From Ditylenchus dipsaci (lineage: Eukaryota; Nematoda; Chromadorea; Rhabditida; Anguinidae), in contig SADC01001293.1 of assembly GCA_004194705.1 (NCBI GenBank), forward strand, positions 62,001 through 126,000: a DNA stretch of 64,000 nt, read 5' to 3'. A program made the translations under genes and the position numbers. Shown here in pieces: positions 1 to 11,540 of the stretch (its first letter is position 1; each line of letters starts with the position of its first letter). The notes under the pieces are model-generated. The model saw only the letters and a program-made list of their open reading frames with translations, was not told the origin of the DNA and did not search any database.

Positions 1-429
1 TTTTCCACTTCAAGGTGGCGAAATCTCAATTTTATTCACAGCAAACCTTAAATCTAATTGCAAAAAGTCTTCCGGCCCCAATTTTTCGTCCAGTAGGGAG
101 ATAAGAAAAATCCGACACGCATGCCTCTATCTACAATGAAAGGGCTATTCAATGACACTAAGATCTCCACAAAAGGTCCACGAAAAGTGAGATAAATCGT
201 GTTCCGAACACATTCAGTCAATAAATTACTGAATGTGGGTAATAAAAGCTGCTTTTGAAGTTTATTCGATTTTTTTCGTCCAGCAAGGCGATATTTATAT
301 TTTATTGAACAAACAAGGCATTATACAATTGCACTTACAGTTTGAAACACAAATAAGACTAAACTACATTTTATCATATTCAGATTCCCTAAATGATCGA
401 TTTACAATAAGTCAAAAGTATATATTCAT
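1..429. other. Left-edge stretch without a gene
   Basis: No gene is visible. Bases about 118-190 resemble 3552-3632 in the same orientation (shared words include GACAC.AA/GATCTCCAC and GTCCAC.AAA), so the LINE at 430-3512 sits between two diverged copies of the same sequence. The copies are too diverged to be a fresh target-site duplication. Confidence 0.4.
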
Positions 430-471
430 TTAACAACAAAACAAAACAAGAAAAAGGAAAAGAAAGAATTT

Positions 472-2053
472 TTAAGAAGTTTCACTTATTTTCGTTAAGT
501 CTAATGTCTTTAAAGTTAGCTTGAAGTTAAGAGAGTTTTTTAGATTAAGGACTTCGGGACTTATTTTATTCCACAAATTTATAGTTCGGCATAAAAACGG
601 GTTATGGGTAAACGATTCATTAAATACAATGTGGGGATATCTGCGCTGAGAGGTTGTGATTTGGAAAAAAAATCTAATTGTAAATTTGATTTCTTGAATA
701 TAATTTTGTGAAGCATAATAAGATCGAACATCAAGCGCCTTTCAAAAAGAGTTTAAGGTTGCAAATTTTTAATCTTTGCTCGTATGAAACTTTTTTATGA
801 CCAGATTTTTTGAGCGCTATTTTAGTGAAAAATTTTTGAACTTTTTCAACCCTATTTGAGTCTTGTTTGAATTTAGGGTTCCAAACAGTGGTTGCAAATT
901 CCAGGTTTGGTCGAACATAACTTTTATAGGCCAAAATTAAAGTCTCTAAGTTTTTAGTTTGGAGCGAGCGTAACATTAAAAAAGAATTGCGATTTCCTGA
1001 TTGAATAATTTTTGAGAGTTGATCATTAAAATTTAGATTTGTGTCAATTAATACGCCAAGATCTTTAACACTATTTGTTTCTGGCACAGGTTTCGAATCA
1101 AGTTCATAAATCGTTTTTGTATTTGTTTTTCCGAAATGAATTACCATACATTTTTCCTGTGCTATTTTTAGCCCCCATTTCTTTGACCACAGACAAAGAC
1201 TCTCTAATGCTTCCTGCAGTTTTATCGATTCATTTTTTGTCTGAAAGCTGTGATATATTTTTACATCATCAGCAAAAATCTTTATTCCGATTTCTTTTGG
1301 CAGGCATGTTGGAAGGTCATTTATATAGATTAAAAAAAGGAGTGGCCCCAAAACGCTTCCTTGAGGAACACCTGAAGCGATAGTTTAGACTCAGAAAAGG
1401 ATCCATTAACTTTGACTTGAAAGTTCTTCCAATTAAAAACTCTTTAATGAAATAAAATATTTTGCCTCTTATTCCTGAATCGTAGATTTTTTGAAGCAAT
1501 TTTCCATGGGGTGTTGAGTCGAAAGCTTTAGCAAAATCGATGTATATAATATCTGAATTTTTGTTCTGCTCTAGGGAGTGGGTAATATCATTGAGTGTGG
1601 CTAATAATTGGGTATCAGTAGATCGGTTTTTGAGAAACCCGAATTGCTCTGAAGAAAAAAAATTTCGATCTAATAAGAATTTTGATATATTTTTTGCAAG
1701 AATTTGTTCAAGAAATCGGCATAATGAGCAGGTTAAGGAAATCGGTCTATAGTTACTAGGGCATGACTTGTCCCCCTTTTTTAAAAATTGGCACTACAAT
1801 AGAGGTCTTCCAAAAACTCGGAATATTTTTTTGATCGAGTATTGTTCTGAAAAGAGTGGTGATAGGTTCTGCCAAAAAAAGAGCGCATTTTTTTAAAATA
1901 ATAAATGGAATTTTGTCAGGAGACGTCGAATTTCGGTTGGGTAATTTTTGTAAAAGATTGAAAATCTCATGAACTTCAAACTCGATATCCTCTAGATTAG
2001 TTTCATTAGTTAAAATAGGTGCCAGTTCAACATTTTCCTTATATTCTGATGTG
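472..2053 (-). pseudogene. LINE ORF2: reverse transcriptase domain and C-terminal tail
   Basis: The reverse transcriptase is spread over three frames. In order on the minus strand one reads FKKGDKSCPSNYRPISLT (finger region, near 1780), YIDFAKAFDST (motif A, near 1540), GVPQGSVLGPLLFLIYINDL (motif B region, near 1340) and FADDVKIY (motif C, near 1270). The catalytic YADD is FADD here, which is common in CR1-type enzymes. A conserved tail with INLWNKISPEV precedes the stop at 472. The longest intact piece is 1351-731. The frame changes prevent a single product as the sequence stands. Confidence 0.82.
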
Positions 2054-3224
2054 TTAGAAAAAGAAGCAAAAACGTTTGCGATAGTATTCGGCTTTTGTCA
2101 TTGTCAGTGAAAAATAATTCCGACTGATTTTCCAATGGAGGAATAAATTGATGCGGATTAGTTTTTTTTTAATGTATCGGTAGAAATCTTTGCGTGTTTT
2201 CCCAAGAAGCTTTTTTTCTGTCTCATTATGCAATTTTCTTAAAAATACTTTTTGTGTTTGACAGCACTTTTTGTACATACTTTTTACATTCGGATTTGTT
2301 TTTGCTAAATGATGAAGTCTCAGTTTTTCTTTGGATATGTTTTGGATTTCTTTTGTGTATTGGACTTTTTTGTTGACTGGAAGAGCTTTGAAAGGAATGA
2401 ATTTCTGTATATTTTCGCACAAAATGTTTATGAAACAAGTGTACTTTTTTTCAACCGTAAATTCATAAGAAAAATGTTTTTCCCAATTGATTTTTGAAAG
2501 CCCATTGCTAAGCAGAGATAAATTGGCATGAGAAAAGTTTCTTGTTATCGATTTCGTTTCTTTTGCAGACGTTTTTTTTGCCTGTAAAAGAAAGGAAATA
2601 GAATTATGATCAGATGTTGAGAAAGGTTCAATAACTACAGCTTTGGAAATCAGGAAATGTGGATTACTCATAACAAGATCAAGAATAGTTTTTTCTCTTG
2701 TGGGACTATTAATATGCTGAGTGAAACCGTTTTGGGAAATAAAATTCAAGAGCAAGGCTGAGGCTTCATTATTTTCGCATTTCATTAAGGACCAGTCGAT
2801 TTTCGGGAGATTGAAATCACCACAAATCAGTGAATTATTAGACGAAAGTTTTGTCAAAGTTTTGAAAAAAGTTTTTGATTTGTTTAATGGGTAGTTTGGA
2901 GGTCGATAGACGCAATGAATATCAGTCTTTGGTTTGACTAAAAGTTTAACAGATGTAATCTCGAGCCCATTCTTTATGCAAGTTAATTCTTTGAACGGTA
3001 TTGCAATAGATATTAGAATAGCAGTTCCACCCCCTTTTTGGTTAGTTCTATTATTCAAAATTGGTGTATATTTCCCATCACAAGAAAGTTCGTTCAAAAG
3101 TGCGTGGGTATCATTTATCCAAGTTTCTGTTATGAAAATAAGGTCAGGGTTTTGGTTGAAACAATATGATGAAGGTCAGGAATTTATTAAGGATGGAGCG
3201 CGCATTGAAATAAAGACACTTTAA
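2054..3224 (-). pseudogene. LINE ORF2: AP endonuclease domain
   Basis: The frame opens with LKCLYFNARSILNKF near 3224, typical of the first strand of APE-like endonucleases. It shifts once near 3150 at an A run, then continues as NPDLIFITETWIND and stays open to 2054. Conserved APE features are visible: ITETW, the CGDFNLPKIDW block, ILDLVMSN and TSDHNSISF near the catalytic histidine. In LINEs this domain nicks target DNA to prime reverse transcription. It ends where the RT frame begins. Confidence 0.82.
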
Positions 3225-3248
3225 ATTGCCTAGTTTGTCCTCGAAATC

Positions 3249-3512
3249 CTAGTGAAGCTTCTTAAAAGCTTTGGGGTCCTTGTTTTCTTTAATAGAAAGA
3301 TCAGATACAAAATATTTGAAAAAGCCACATGCTTGATTTTTTTCATAGCATTCTTTTCTGCGGGCACTCAAAAGCTTTAACTCACTTTCAGTCATGTCAC
3401 GACGTACAGAGATTGGTCCAGGATGAGTTGGAAGAGCAGCAACAGCCTTACCAAAGCCTCGAAGAAAATCATTTCTGTCTTTTTCAGTTAAGAAGGAGAC
3501 TTTGATGATTCG
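3249..3512 (-). pseudogene. LINE ORF1 C-terminal fragment
   Basis: An uninterrupted 87-codon frame ends in TAG at 3249-3251, just upstream of ORF2. It reads RIIKVSFLTEKDRNDFLRGF, then VRRDMTESEL and RRKECYEKN, and ends KAFKKLH. This is the pattern of the RNA-binding C-terminal domain of CR1-like ORF1 proteins. The 5' part is missing: at 3513 the sequence turns into unrelated DNA with GTTTATGAAA repeats, so this is where the LINE insertion was truncated. Confidence 0.7.
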
Positions 3513-5032
3513 GTTTATGAAAAATGTTTATGAAAGCGTTTATGAAAAAACAAACGCGCATGCTCAAACCTACAGTTAAAGAGCTATCGAATGACACCGA
3601 AATCTCCACGAAGTGTCCACAAAAAGTTCCAAACAGCGCTACACACTGACACATGCCTAATACTATATGGTATATGGAAATAAGTATATGGTGTATGGAG
3701 ATAATACATTTTAGGGCATTTTCGCAAAATATAAGCTATCCTATAATAAATAATTTTGTCCTCAATAGGTCTTTCAAAGTCATGTAGTATCATTTCCACA
3801 AACATTATTTAGGGTATGTGATAGATTGAATCTTCAAGAGTAGTAGTGGAACTATAGTGAACAGGCAATTTTTTGAAATAACTTATAAATAAATATACAA
3901 TCCTTGTTTGTGTTCAGGAGATCGCTACAGTTCAGTAGTCCCATTTAATACAAAGTAGCCCGCGAAAACGAAAAGTACATAATCACAGCAGTGTTAATAT
4001 CCTCTACTCTAAGACCAGCGGTTATTTGGTCATTTAATTTGGAGGTGATTTGTAGTTTAAAATTTTCATTTTCTTATATAATATTTAAAACATAAGATGA
4101 TTCATCGATGTGGTAGATGAACACGGTACTGATAGACTTCGAAATATATCACACAGTAATTCGGTGCACTGTAAGCAGCGAGTATATTTTTATTGGCTTA
4201 TATGAAGGTGTTCTAATTTAATACAATTATTACATGCTTAGTCTAAAACAGCACGATTGTTAAAAAAAAGGTAAATCCTTGCCCTACAGATTTCCACACG
4301 AAAATCGATTATAGTAATTATGCTACCTGGGAGTTCTTCACGACCACTTTTCACTGAAATCATTAAGAAAATTAAATGTGACCACAAAATTGAAGTGAAG
4401 AGAGTCTGAGACCCAAGGCTGGATAATAGACTGGATCAACCTTTCTCAGGTTTGGTCACTGTAAAAGTGTATAAGTTTATTATTGTAAAAGTTTGTAAAA
4501 GTTTTATTATTATCTTATATAGTATTTGGACTGTGTCTGTGGTGCTGTTTGAATTCCCGCCAAATACTTTTAGCCCATTTTTGGCTATTTTGGATTTTTA
4601 TGAGGTTTGGCTGAGAAAAACTTTTGTGTGTACACGATCACTATTGTTCGCCAGCTCCTCGCGCGTCGAATAAAAAAAAGAACGGGCGAAAAAAGAGCCG
4701 TTATTTAGGGGATCTCGGCATTTTTATCCAGGTACTCAGAAAGAGTAGGCTGATTCAAGTTGTCATTTAAATCTTTTGTTGTCTGCAAAGGAATTCAAAA
4801 TTTTGGCGCTTTTGTTCGTAGTTTTTTTAATGATATAGTCATTTAGTAATTGTAGTTAGGGTGAATTTTTCGGCGCAGAATCGCCGTTGATTAGAGTTTG
4901 CTGTATTGTATCTGCGCCAGCTCATACTCTTATTTAGTTGATTAGGTCTGATATTTTTGTCTTCGTTCATTGTTATTCACTTCTGTTGTTTTTACGTTGA
5001 ATTTCAGTTTCTCGATTCATAACCAAGATAAC
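3513..5032. other. Stretch without a recognised gene
   Basis: The stretch 3552-3632 is the second copy of the sequence at 118-190. Near 3660-3700 there are short TATGG(T/A)TATGG repeats. The remainder is AT-rich with no family I recognise. The last part, before 5033, could belong to the Helitron whose helicase follows, but I see no readable coding there. Confidence 0.3.
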
Positions 5033-5415
5033 GATGGCAGCAAGGTGGTGCATTCTATCCAAACGCTCAGAAGTGAGTCATTAATTGGTGGTGGTCGTGA
5101 ATTAATTTTATGATCTTTTAACAAGCAGGACAAATAGTTTTTATCCCGAAAGTTTCACTAACAAGCTCAAAATTACCCTTTGTTTTGTACCGTAGACAGT
5201 TTCCAGTCAAGCCATGTTTTGCTATGACGATAAATAAAAGTCAGGGTCAAACTCTGGAATTTGTAGGAATAGATTTAACTGATCCAGTTTTTACCCACGG
5301 AATGACCTATGTCGCGTTCTCCAGAGCGCGGGCATGAGAATTTTTAAAGGTCGCTGTTAATCCCAAGAATGAAAATAAAGTAAAAAATATTGTGTGGAAG
5401 GAGGTTTTAATTTAA
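5033..5415 (+). pseudogene. Helitron helicase C-terminus (Pif1-like), remnant
   Basis: From 5122 a frame of 71 codons reads [48 protein letters not shown] and [12 protein letters not shown]. These are the last motifs of the Pif1-type SF1 helicase in Helitron RepHel proteins (INKSQGQT and YVAFSR). A TGA at 5335-5337 interrupts it. The same frame then continues EFLKVAVNPKNENKVKNIVW to a TAA at 5413-5415, as expected of the family tail. Upstream, 5033-5074 is open and ends at AA|GTGAGT, and 5121 precedes the helicase frame after AACAAG, so a 47-nt intron is possible. The Rep domain is not in the window. Confidence 0.8.
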
Positions 5416-5661
5416 TTAGGCCAAAAACAAAAAAGCCGCTACTGGTCTCCCGCTGATCTCCCGCTCCGTCGAATCGTCAAGACCCGCCGCTCAGAAGTTC
5501 CAGAAGAAGAAGAAGAAGGGGAAAGCAAAAGAATCGGAAAAAAATCCATGAACATAGTATCCCATTTCATTTTTGTCCGTTTTGTCTCATATTCGTTTGT
5601 TGTTTGTCGTTTTCTGAATAAATTTATTTCGTTAAGGTTTTTTTGCAAAAAGTTTTGAAAA

Positions 5662-5687
5662 GGCGCCAGAGGCGCCAGTCAAGCTAG
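5662..5687 (+). mobile_element. Helitron 3' terminus (hairpin plus CTAG)
   Basis: The sequence GGCGCC-AGA-GGCGCC (5662-5676) forms a 6-bp stem with a 3-nt loop and is followed 7 nt later by CTAG (5684-5687), then T. Helitrons end in a short GC hairpin followed by CTRR and insert before T. It lies 270 bp downstream of the helicase stop in the same orientation, which fits one element. Confidence 0.65.
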
Positions 5688-7016
5688 TTTATTATTATTA
5701 AGCACTGGATATCATTCAGACGGGAGAAAAGAACGCTGGATAGTATTTGGTAACTCTACTATGTTTCCATAGCGGCCTTCCAAGTTAAGTATTAGCCACC
5801 AGTAGGTGTTTCAGATATATAACAGTGGATACAATTTGTTTTTAGAGGTCACTGACACTGGATGGTGTGGCCACTAGAAACATCACTGGAAAAAAACTAG
5901 ATATATAACACTGGATCTTTTGTGAAGGTGGCTATAACCCTTGCCATTTAAGATAATTAGGTAAATAAGACTGGACATGTGATCCTGAATCTGGTTCACT
6001 TTAAGCGTAAACCCCTGATGCAGCACATATCACCTCCAAACCTACAGAGTGAGTCACAAAAACTGGTGCAAAAATGAAGAAGAATTCAATTCGATTTCTC
6101 AAAGAAATTTTCGATCATAACTGTTATTTAATCCACTTCTCTAGAATGTTTTCACAGAAAATCATATTCTTAGCGTGTTTGAAACTCATTATGAATTTAG
6201 GTACAGTAAAGAATACAAAATCTCTAAACATAGAGCCTCTTCTCAAACCTACAACTGATAGAACAGAAAAAGGCTGTATCATGTGAGTTGGACAATTCAT
6301 GTTTCAAACAAAATTTGTGTGTTGTAGAGATTCCCGAAAATTTCAAAAATCGGCCGAGCAAGGCGTTTCCTACACCAATTTTTTAAAATTCCACCAGTTT
6401 TTCTGACAAAAATTACAGGGATATACATTAGCTAAATTCAAGCTGCGACCTAGTAAATTTTTTGATCTGCATTTCGTGTTCTTAGAAAAATGCAAAAGCT
6501 TTCTCAAGTTTTTTTCCGTTGTCAAATTCATGACCACATACTGTATAACCTCCAGTAATTCTCCGTAGTGTATTGATTTCAACTACATGAAAATTATATT
6601 AGATAAACTCATCGTGTAACGTAACCCTCTCTAGCTAAAAGAAATCTCAGATAAGGTCTGCCCTCGACATGGTTGTCAAGGGTAGAAGTCTTTCGGGATG
6701 AGCTTTGTTTAACCTCTTTTTCAGCCAGCCAAATAAGGTCTTTTCACAGTGCCGGTTTGTCAGAGAGCCGGCCTTACAACTGCCTTCAGCCTTACGACTG
6801 GAATAGTTTTTTCGAAATTCAATAGTATTTTTTGGACTTGTAGGAATCCCATTAAAATGGTCAGCAATTGCATTCTGAGTACTGAATAGTACAACCGCGG
6901 GACTTATGTTTCGGATGATAAAAATACAGGCCAGAATATCAAGTATTAAAATCAGCAGCGTTCTGAAACTAGATGAACCCCTTCGAATAGTCGTGGTGAT
7001 TGAGGTTACACATATG
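5688..7016. other. Stretch without a gene
   Basis: AT-rich sequence with no coding frame or repeat family I can name. Short words such as ACTGGATA recur at 5705-5960 (about six times), hinting at a decayed minisatellite. Confidence 0.3.
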
Positions 7017-7068
7017 GTGATGTCTATGGTGATTACACTCCAATGAGTGTAATCACCATAGACATCAC
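7017..7068. repeat. Perfect 24-bp hairpin
   Basis: GTGATGTCTATGGTGATTAC (start of the left arm) pairs without mismatch over 24 bp with 7045-7068, with a CAAT loop. The word ATATGGTGATTA also occurs near 9307 and 10877, so this belongs to a local repeat. Function unknown; it could form a cruciform or be a tiny MITE. Confidence 0.8.
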
Positions 7069-7854
7069 TTGTAATTATCTCATTTAATCACCTCTAGTAA
7101 TTAATTCACAATTCACAAGGCTTGTTTATTGGAAAACACCTGGTTATCAGACAGGGACACTGTTTATTAGAAAGGGAGAATCTGCCCACTTAGCAGAGAA
7201 TATATGTTAGTCAACTAAAAGCCCACATGTATGAAAGGTCAGTTATCCAGTTGCACTAAATGGTTATAGATACACTCATCATGAACATTAAGTTGTACAT
7301 TTCATCAACTACATAATCATGACACACTGATAGGACGGACAGACTATTTACACAGACGAAACCCACAGTGCTAGAAGGGACGGCTTTTCATACAGCCATA
7401 ACAGTTCGTAACCGACCCGTTCGACCCGAACCCCTGAGAAACCAAACTGTTTTACTTTAAATTATGATTAAAACATTTTTTTTGCCTGCCAAGGTTGGAA
7501 CACCATTATCAAAATCAGCCTACTACGCCAAAAAAACACATTGATAGCCTGGACGGTCATTTATCGGAGAGAAAGAGTTTAGTAGAGCACATGTGGCAGT
7601 CGAACTAGAGAATAGCTTATAGTTCCAGCTTTACTAATGAAAACTCTTAACAAATACACCTCACCTACTAGACAATTATGACACATTGGCAAAATAGATG
7701 GCTATTCATAAAGCCAAAATGCCGACACTTTTTCCACTTGACCAGAACTTGATCCGAATGGACCCCAGGAAAAAAAAAGCAAGAGGGTATATTGCTTGAC
7801 TTGGGCAAAATAAACTTGGAGTAGCAGCGTCTAATCCAAACATCAATAATAAAA

Positions 7855-8050
7855 ATTATTCGCCAGCGCGGATTGAACTCTCAACGTACTAATTACGTTA
7901 TCAACAGTTTACCCACTGCACCACGACTCATTGGGCCAGTTGACGAATTTCGTCATCGGTAAAAGTCCGGCAGAAAAAAACTCGGGCCAGTCAAACTTGG
8001 TCCCGCCACAAAAGCGTTCCCGTTCAGCTTTTTGAAAAAAGCCGCGAAAA
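7855..8050 (-). repeat. tRNA-derived SINE copy
   Basis: On the minus strand the sequence GTCGTGGTGCAGTGGGTAAA resembles a pol III A box region, and GAGTTCAATCC 45 nt later resembles a B box. The body (GCCAGTTGACGAATTTCGTC and GTCAAAC.TGGTCCCGCC) recurs almost unchanged at 11360-11450, which defines a family of at least two copies. No intact tRNA cloverleaf can be drawn, so this is a SINE and not a tRNA gene. Confidence 0.6.
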
Positions 8051-8139
8051 TTTTTCATTCAAACAACTCCCTTATAGGTCCGAAATCTGGACACTGACCA
8101 GGCCGGATATTTCGTAATCTATCTGCAGGAAGAGACACA

Positions 8140-8470
8140 GATATTAGTGTGAACACCCACCCTCCGTCTCTTACGATCTAGTTGACACCACCCTCCGTCT
8201 CTAACTTCCTCCCTGGTGCCAAATAAGGGTAGGTGGACGAGGTCAGCCGATGGCATATGCTAATTGTTTGGTTGGGTCCCCTTCGGTACCACCTTCCCTG
8301 GTTGGCAGTGTGCCCCCTCATTTCAACATGTCGTCCGCTAGCCGGGATCGAACCCCCATCGTCAATCTTTGGACATGTTTAAAGAACCCCCTTTCCTTTT
8401 TGTCTCTAACTTTCCTCTTGAAACCACCCTCTAACCTTCTCCCTGGCGCCATATAGGGGGTTCATCACAA
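8140..8470. repeat. CACCCTCCGTCTCT repeat with a B-box-like core
   Basis: CACCCTCCGTCTCT appears twice (8158 and 8190), with a related form at 11486. On the minus strand GGGTTCGATCCCGGC near 8345 matches a B box. CCTGGYGCCAWATA is also repeated at 8212 and 8441. It looks like decayed SINE material. Confidence 0.45.
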
Positions 8471-8684
8471 TACTTTAAATCTAAGTTATTGGATTACCTC
8501 ATTATCACGACTAATGTTTAAAGTTGCTGCCTTTATCACAGCTTAAAATAATAGAAAAATATGCCTTGGTCTAAGCATGTTACGTCGCCATCCCTTGCTC
8601 AAAATTTAACAAAATTTTATTTCAAAACTTACTGTGCTTCGATTTTTATGCCTACTTTATTATAACTTTTTCGAATCGGTCATA

Positions 8685-9299
8685 CAGGGTGTGTCAAAAT
8701 ACGTTAACATTTAAGGAAAAATCGGGCAGCATAACACCGTAGCGGCCCGTTTCCGAATTTTTGGGTGTCAACCCACGGAAACTTCCATAAAATAGCGCTT
8801 GTAAGACGGGAACAGGAATCTTTATTCACTACTGAGCACATCTCTCACACGAAGTCCCAAATAATAACATCAAACATGACAACAGAGAACGATAACTACA
8901 ATGGGTTTTTGCTAGTACTAGTTTCTTCCGATCGACGAACCACATTGCTGATTGTTTGCCTTGCCACTCCGTATAGCTGCCCAATTCGCGCGAATCTAAG
9001 ACTTTGATGACGAAGAAGGACGAAATCAGCGCGTAGTTCCCCTCCCTTGACTGCAACAATGTCTGCAAAATTGATAGGAATTAATTCGATGAACCGACTT
9101 CGAGCGTGCACGTAAAATATTAAAAAGAGTGCGCCAGAAATTAATTCAATGGATAAACTCGAAGACTATTAAGCAAATGAGATTCAAGTGATAAAACAAA
9201 CCAAAAACAAGCGTATCAAATAAATAAACGAAAAAGAAAAACTGTAATTTGAACGAAAATATTGAGTTTGCAAATGTTAACGTAATTTTGAGACACCTG
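8685..9299 (-). mobile_element. Mariner-type element with internal deletion
   Basis: The terminal inverted repeats are CAGGGTGTGTCAAAATACGT at 8685 and its near-complement ending at 9299, flanked by TA on both sides (8683-8684 and 9300-9301). TA duplication and CAGGGTG termini are typical of Tc1/mariner. At 615 bp it is too short for a complete transposase but keeps a piece of its N-terminus (see 8860-9111). Confidence 0.75.
8860..9111 (-). pseudogene. Transposase N-terminal helix-turn-helix remnant
   Basis: The minus-strand frame from 9111 reads ELIPINFADIVAVKGGEL, then FARIGQLYGVARQTISNVVR. The second part has the spacing and residues of the DNA-binding helix-turn-helix of Tc1/mariner transposases (GV.R.TIS..VR). 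No catalytic DDE/D region follows. It lies inside the TIRs of the 615-bp element. Confidence 0.55.
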
Positions 9300-9328
9300 T
9301 ACACGGATATGGTGATTAAGTTTCCTTA

Positions 9329-9500
9329 ACGTATTCTCTCTAATAGAACACCATAGTGCTCTATTTTCATACCTTAAAATTTTTTGAATTCACGTTAAAA
9401 AATACAATAAAACATGGTTCACCCACTAGTTTTGGCCCTAAGGGATGTGCTCTAATATAGAGTGGTGTTTTAATATCGAGTAGTGTTCTATTAGAGAGAA
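9329..9500. mobile_element. MITE with TATTCTCTCTAATAGAACA ends
   Basis: GTATTCTCTCTAATAGAACA near 9330 is inverted as TGTTCTATTAGAGAGAATAT at 9483. The element is about 170 bp and has no coding capacity. Related termini occur near 57690, 57820, 63181 and 63426. Confidence 0.6.
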
Positions 9501-11279
9501 TATGGTATATGGTGATTCAGATAATCAGTCATAAAAATCACCTTAGTTACTATCATTGAATTTACAACAAAAAGAAAATGTGCACAGTAAAGTCAGCCAT
9601 GGTCTGTATATTATTGGGTAGACCGGGCTTTCTAATTGCTAGGCTCCGCATCCTATAAAATTTTTTTTGCTTAGCATCCGGGATTCAATCCTCATCATAA
9701 AAATTAAGCTGTACATTTGACTAACTATACTATTTAGACACATTGGTGAGGAAGAGAGGCTATTTTTACAGCTTATATGGCGAAGTCTTTTTCATTGGAC
9801 CGGTCAAATCCGAGCTACCAATAACAGAACAATTAGGCATTGTTACTTCGATTAAAAGATTTGTTACAAGCCGTGACCGAACACTCACCATAAAAATAAG
9901 GTTATCCAACAATTCAGCCACTGTCACAGCAGATTGACAGAAGAGGCGGTTATTTTCACAACCAAAAATGACCAACCATTTCTCACCTAGCTGATCTGAC
10001 CAGAACCCCGGAAACCATAGAATTCGAGATCGGACCCAGATAAAAAAGTTTGTCACCACCTGGGATCGAAACCTCATCATGAAACTTGGGTTGTTGAATA
10101 ATAGCCTACCCATTACACGAGGTCCATTGTACTATTTAACATTTTGATAACACCGGGTTGGGAAGCCCAAAAATTCACACACTGCACTATCTCAAAACAT
10201 TTCTTGGGTTTGGTAACTATTTCCACCGCCAAATCACTGAAATATTTTCGTACTTGGCCGGTGAAAACCCTGGCCAAAAAGTGAAACAAATTTCATTTCA
10301 GAATTTACTATTAAGTGAACTTCTAATAAGAACTAATTGATAATAGTCTCAGATTGGTCAGAGCACTCCGAAAGAGCTCGACTGTCTTTTTTAGTCAGCC
10401 ATGCAGGCTTGTAGTCTGTTTGGTAGACTGTATTGCTTCCAGCCAGGCTAAGAGTTTTCAAAAAATTGCTGATGGTATTGAACCTTCATCATGTTCGACA
10501 ATTCACGCATCGCAATAACACAGTGATGGTCCGAAAGATTTTGTACTTGGCTGATTCAGTTTGAATCCTAAAAAAACCGAACCATTCGGATCTGCCCATT
10601 GAAATCCCGGTTAAAAGATTGTGTTGCCTCGTGGGATTGATCCCTCAACATAATACTTACAATCTATTCAGCCGGCATACATTACTATCACAACTCAAAC
10701 AACAAATTTAGCATAGTTTGAAACGTGAGAAAAATCGGCTCAGTCTAAACATGGTAGGACGCGAACAGCGAAAAACCTTGGTGAAAAATTTTAACAAAAA
10801 TTTATTTCAAAATCAACTCTGCTCTAATTTGGACGATTTTTTTGATGGAAACTTTTTTTTATCGGTGATAAAGGGATATGGTGATTAAGTTTCATTATAT
10901 GGTGATAACTATACCCATTAACGTAATTACTCGTTAAAATCAGCTAAATTATGATGGTTGAACCCAGAACGAAAAAGAAAAGTCTCAAGGAAAGTCAACC
11001 ACGGCTTGTATACTATTTGGTAGACCGGATTTCCACTTGGTCCAAGAATACCACGCTAGCCTCCAAATCCCATTTAAAAGTTTTTAGTGGTTGGGATTTA
11101 ATCTGAGATTCAGCTTTCAACATAAAAATTAAGTTGTACATTTCACCAAATACAATATTAGGACACATTGATAATATAGACAGATGTTAATTAATTACAC
11201 TCCTTTCAATCACTTCATTTTAATTTAATCTAGTAATTAGTTCACCGCAGAAAGGAAGACCCTACCAAAAATCAGACGT
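9501..11279. repeat. Cluster of decayed tRNA-like SINE copies
   Basis: Several related units follow one another: AGTCAGCCATGGTCTGTATA (9592), GTCAGCCATGCAGGCTTGTA (10393) and AGTCAACCACGGCTTGTATA (10993). Each is followed by a GGTAGACYGG word and then a GGGATTCAATCC-like B-box segment and AAATTAAGYTGTACATTT. A further unit at 10045-10125 (minus) has GTGTAATGGGTAGGC and GGTTTCGATCCC. The copies are too decayed to define ends. Confidence 0.5.
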
Positions 11280-11490
11280 CAATTAAAATACATGTTGCCA
11301 TCCGGGGTCGAACTCTCAATATGAAACTTGGGTCGTCGAGCAGCCTACCCACTACACCACCACGACTCATTTGGCCAGTTGACGAATTTCGTCATCGGCA
11401 AAATGACGGCAAAAAATGTTGGGCCGGTCAAACATGGTCCCGCCAAAAAAAACGTCTCCATTCAAATTTTGAAAAAAAAGAAATAACACC
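11280..11490 (-). repeat. Second copy of the tRNA-derived SINE
   Basis: Same family as 7855-8050. On the minus strand it has GTCGTGGTGGTGTAGTGGGT (A-box side) and GAGAGTTCGACCCCGG (B box), with the same GCCAGTTGACGAATTTCGTC body. Confidence 0.6.
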
Positions 11491-11540
11491 CCTCCGTCTC
11501 TGACCCTCTGGGCGCTTAATAAGGAGGGGGACAATTTCAG

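Larger units (their letters stand above)
430..3512 (-). mobile_element. CR1-like non-LTR retrotransposon (LINE), 5'-truncated
   Basis: Reading on the minus strand, the order is ORF1 tail (3512-3249), then ORF2 with an apurinic-type endonuclease domain (about 3224-2054), a reverse transcriptase domain (about 1850-1000) and a C-terminal tail ending at a TAA at 472-474. A short run rich in TTTTGTTTTG follows. This order and the motifs (NARSI, ITETW, GDFNLPKIDW, SDH, GVPQGSVLGPLLF, FADD) fit the CR1/Jockey group. The 5' end is lost inside ORF1. ORF2 is broken by several frameshifts, at least one at an A run near 3150, so the copy is dead or has been shortened at homopolymers in the assembly. Confidence 0.85.

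Noticed and set aside
118..3632. LTR retrotransposon defined by the direct repeats at 118-190 and 3552-3632
   Set aside because: The repeats are short and diverged, lack TG...CA ends, and the enclosed genes are of the non-LTR (LINE) type.
9766..10113. Minus-strand ORF of 115 codons
   Set aside because: Spans two SINE-like units and reads through their pol III boxes; chance frame.
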